Source: Nitriliruptoraceae bacterium
Lineage (GTDB): Bacteria > Actinomycetota > Nitriliruptoria > Nitriliruptorales > Nitriliruptoraceae
Direction: 5' to 3'
Length of the DNA stretch: 16,255 bases
Assembly: GCA_007134165.1 (NCBI GenBank)
Contig: SLLJ01000411.1
Coordinates: 1 to 16,255 of the forward strand
Under the pieces are notes generated by a model. That model ran no database searches. It was not told the DNA's origin and saw only the letters and a program-made list of their open reading frames with translations. Every line of letters begins with the position of its first letter. Positions within the stretch are counted from its first letter, which is position 1. Position numbers and translations under genes: made by a program. Of the stretch, positions 15,449-16,255 are shown piece by piece.

Positions 15449-15571
15449 CGTGGTGTGCCGGACGGTTGTGGTGTGCCGGATGGTTGTGGTGTGCCGGATG
15501 GTTGTGGTGTGCCGGACGGTTGTGGCGTGCCGGACGGTTGTGGCGTGCCGGACGGTTGTGGCGTGCCGGAC
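15449..15571. repeat. 18-bp tandem repeat array (6 full units plus a partial)
   Basis: The unit is GGTTGTGGYGTGCCGGAY. Full units begin at 15464, 15482, 15500, 15518, 15536 and 15554, and a partial unit covers 15449-15463. The only differences between units are C/T changes at the two Y positions, which shift in order along the array (T/T, T/T, T/C, then C/C three times). There are no spacers. The period is a multiple of three, but neither strand gives a convincing protein. Confidence 0.95.
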
Positions 15572-15572
15572 C

Positions 15573-15603
15573 GGCTGCCGAACCCCCATCAGGTTCGGCA
15601 GCC
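15573..15603. repeat. Perfect 12-bp inverted repeat at the end of the array
   Basis: GGCTGCCGAACC (15573-15584) and GGTTCGGCAGCC (15592-15603) flank a 7-nt loop. It begins 2 nt after the last tandem unit. It has terminator-like strength but no T tract in either direction, and no gene ends close by. Confidence 0.6.
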
Positions 15604-15762
15604 TGGCAGCCACCGTGCGTCCCGTACCCCACTGACCGTCGATCCCCTGCTCTCCGGCTCGGAGCCGCTGCACACTCGGCGGTGGCCTCCGGTGACGAGG
15701 GCCGCCGCGGTTGGGCCGCGGTTGGGTCGCGTTGGGTCGGGTTGGGTCGGGGGGGTTGCCCC

Positions 15763-15786
15763 GAAACTCTCGTCCACGCGAGGTTT
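15763..15786. repeat. Imperfect palindrome repeat, copy 1
   Basis: AAAC-T-CTCG and CGAGGTTT pair over 8 bp with one bulged T around a TCCACG loop. Copy 2 lies 51 nt downstream, and the identity extends outwards (TGCCCC before, TTGYGCCGG after). Confidence 0.75.
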
Positions 15787-15813
15787 GTGCCGGTTGGGTC
15801 GGGGTGCTGCCCC

Positions 15814-15837
15814 GAAACTCTCGTCGACGCGAGGTTT
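15814..15837. repeat. Imperfect palindrome repeat, copy 2
   Basis: Same unit as 15763-15786 with one difference in the loop (TCGACG). The copies share about 37 nt at a 51-nt period (15757-15793 and 15808-15844), with small changes at the edges. Confidence 0.75.
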
Positions 15838-15955
15838 GCGCCGGATCGGCTGCGTAGGGCCGTCTTGGGCCGGTTGGGTCGTGTTGGGCCGGCCGGTCGG
15901 CGCCAGGCGTGCGTGGGTGTGCGGCAACCGCCTGACCGCTCCGGGGGTCTGGTGG

Positions 15956-15978
15956 GAAACTCTCGTCCACGCGAGGTT
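15956..15978. repeat. Imperfect palindrome repeat, copy 3, abutting a stop codon
   Basis: The same core with the TCCACG loop, lacking only the final T. Its last base is the last base of the pentapeptide-repeat gene stop codon (- strand), so the hairpin forms directly after that gene and may end its transcript. Confidence 0.75.
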
Positions 15979-16255
15979 CAGGCCGCGCGCGGTCCGTCAG
16001 GTCCGTCTGGTGCCGGGTCATCGAGCACGGTGCCCGTCAGCATCGTGCCGGTGAGCACCGCGGTGGTCAGCACCGCGCCGGTGAGCACTGCGTACTCCAG
16101 ATGGGCGCCGGTGAGGTCGGCGCCGAACAGGTTCGCGCCGTCGAGCCGGGCGTGTTCGCACCTGGCGTCCACCAGCCGGGCCCGCTCGAGGTTCGCGTTG
16201 GACGCGTCGGAGCCGGTGAGGTCGGCGCCGGTCAAGTCCGCGCCCCGGAGGACGG
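15978..16255 (-). CDS. Pentapeptide repeat protein, 5' part beyond window
   Basis: The visible 91 C-terminal residues are a run of A(D/N)LXX-type pentapeptides: LRGADLTGADLTGSDASNAN, then LERARLVDARCEHARLDGANLFGADLTGAHLEYAVLTGAVLTTAVLTG and so on, ending in a DDPAPDGPDGPRAA tail. Such repeats fold as a right-handed four-sided beta-helix; some members mimic DNA and protect gyrase (Qnr, MfpA types), but most have no known job. The frame is open to the right edge, so the TTG at 16235 is probably internal and the start lies outside. The D/N at the second repeat position is lost towards the C-terminus (AVLTG, TMLTG), suggesting end-cap decay. The stop directly touches palindrome copy 3. Confidence 0.85.
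   Translation of the reverse strand, partial: VLRGADLTGADLTGSDASNANLERARLVDARCEHARLDGANLFGADLTGAHLEYAVLTGAVLTTAVLTGTMLTGTVLDDPAPDGPDGPRAA

Larger units (their letters stand above)
15709..15890 (+). repeat. GTTGGGTCGG-type G-rich repeat tract with G-quadruplex motif
   Basis: Units close to GTTGGGTCGG occur about eight times: near 15710, 15721, 15731, 15741, 15793, 15864, 15873 and 15883. In 15734-15755 four G runs are separated by 2-nt loops (GGG-TC-GGG-TT-GGG-TC-G7), a classical G-quadruplex pattern on the + strand. Confidence 0.7.
15242..15977. other. Gene-free, repeat-rich intergenic region
   Basis: I see no convincing gene in these 736 nt. Open frames on both strands run through low-complexity repeats (GCGVPD hexapeptides on +, RPAxHN-like on -) and lack ribosome sites. 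The region holds a palindrome near the membrane-protein promoter, an 18-bp tandem array, a 12-bp hairpin, a G-rich tract with GTTGGGTCGG units, and three copies of an imperfect palindrome. Confidence 0.65.

Noticed and set aside
15449..15571. CRISPR array
   Set aside because: The units are directly adjacent with no spacers, and no cas gene is near.
15347..16021. - strand open frame rich in Arg, Pro and His across the repeats
   Set aside because: Its content comes from the DNA repeats; it has no start signal and overlaps the pentapeptide gene end in another frame.
15350..16054. + strand open frame with GCGVPD hexapeptide repeats
   Set aside because: It has no ribosome site and no non-repeat region that looks like a protein. 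It runs through palindromes and into the antisense of the pentapeptide gene.
1..16255. Mobile element, prophage or tRNA gene
   Set aside because: No transposase, integrase, phage gene, flanking inverted repeats with duplication, or tRNA cloverleaf was seen.

Overview
The window is high-GC DNA with strong G/C preference at third codon positions, GTG and TTG starts, and Shine-Dalgarno sequences of the GGAGG type. The adjacent glnA2-glnE pair is an arrangement known from Actinomycetota such as Mycobacterium. I infer an actinobacterium, perhaps a deep-branching class such as Acidimicrobiia or Nitriliruptoria; the class is only a guess. No rRNA, tRNA, IS element, phage gene or CRISPR array was seen.

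Positions 1-7705 (+ strand) hold a nitrogen block and metabolic genes. First is the 3' part of an ammonium transporter gene (amt), closed by a strong hairpin. A second large hairpin precedes glnA2 (alpha-type glutamine synthetase I), which overlaps glnE (adenylyltransferase). Then come an Asp-nucleophile alpha/beta hydrolase of epoxide-hydrolase type, a HAD phosphatase/mutase overlapping it, and a DoxX-family membrane protein. Ammonium uptake, assimilation and its control are thus side by side, but neither a PII gene nor the beta-type glnA1, the usual GlnE target, is present.

Positions 7706-11840 (+ strand) look like a sensing and secretion block. An intergenic region with two operator-like palindromes, one resembling a DosR/DevR box, precedes a CHASE-type sensor histidine kinase with no response regulator beside it. 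Next is a secreted subtilisin-like protease (S8) whose C-terminus carries ten RARWA motifs, nine of them in exact 10-residue register. The protease frame is broken in a G run after the signal peptide. A small GTGA-overlapping gene follows with a similar one-base lesion, then a 97-residue protein of unknown function. These three may form one transcription unit.

Positions 11816-15241 (- strand) hold a membrane protein, dusB (tRNA dihydrouridine synthase), maf (nucleotide pyrophosphatase) and a CE7 acetyl-ester hydrolase. The last three are tightly packed, with gaps of 6 and 18 nt, and read as one operon. dusB has no Shine-Dalgarno sequence but has a -10-like hexamer placed for leaderless transcription.

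Positions 15242-15977 contain no convincing gene. They hold an 18-bp minisatellite, a perfect 12-bp hairpin, a GTTGGGTCGG-rich tract with a G-quadruplex motif, and three copies of an imperfect palindrome, the last abutting the stop codon of a pentapeptide-repeat gene that runs off the right edge. The most unusual features are the RARWA-tailed protease with its small downstream partner, and this repeat island.
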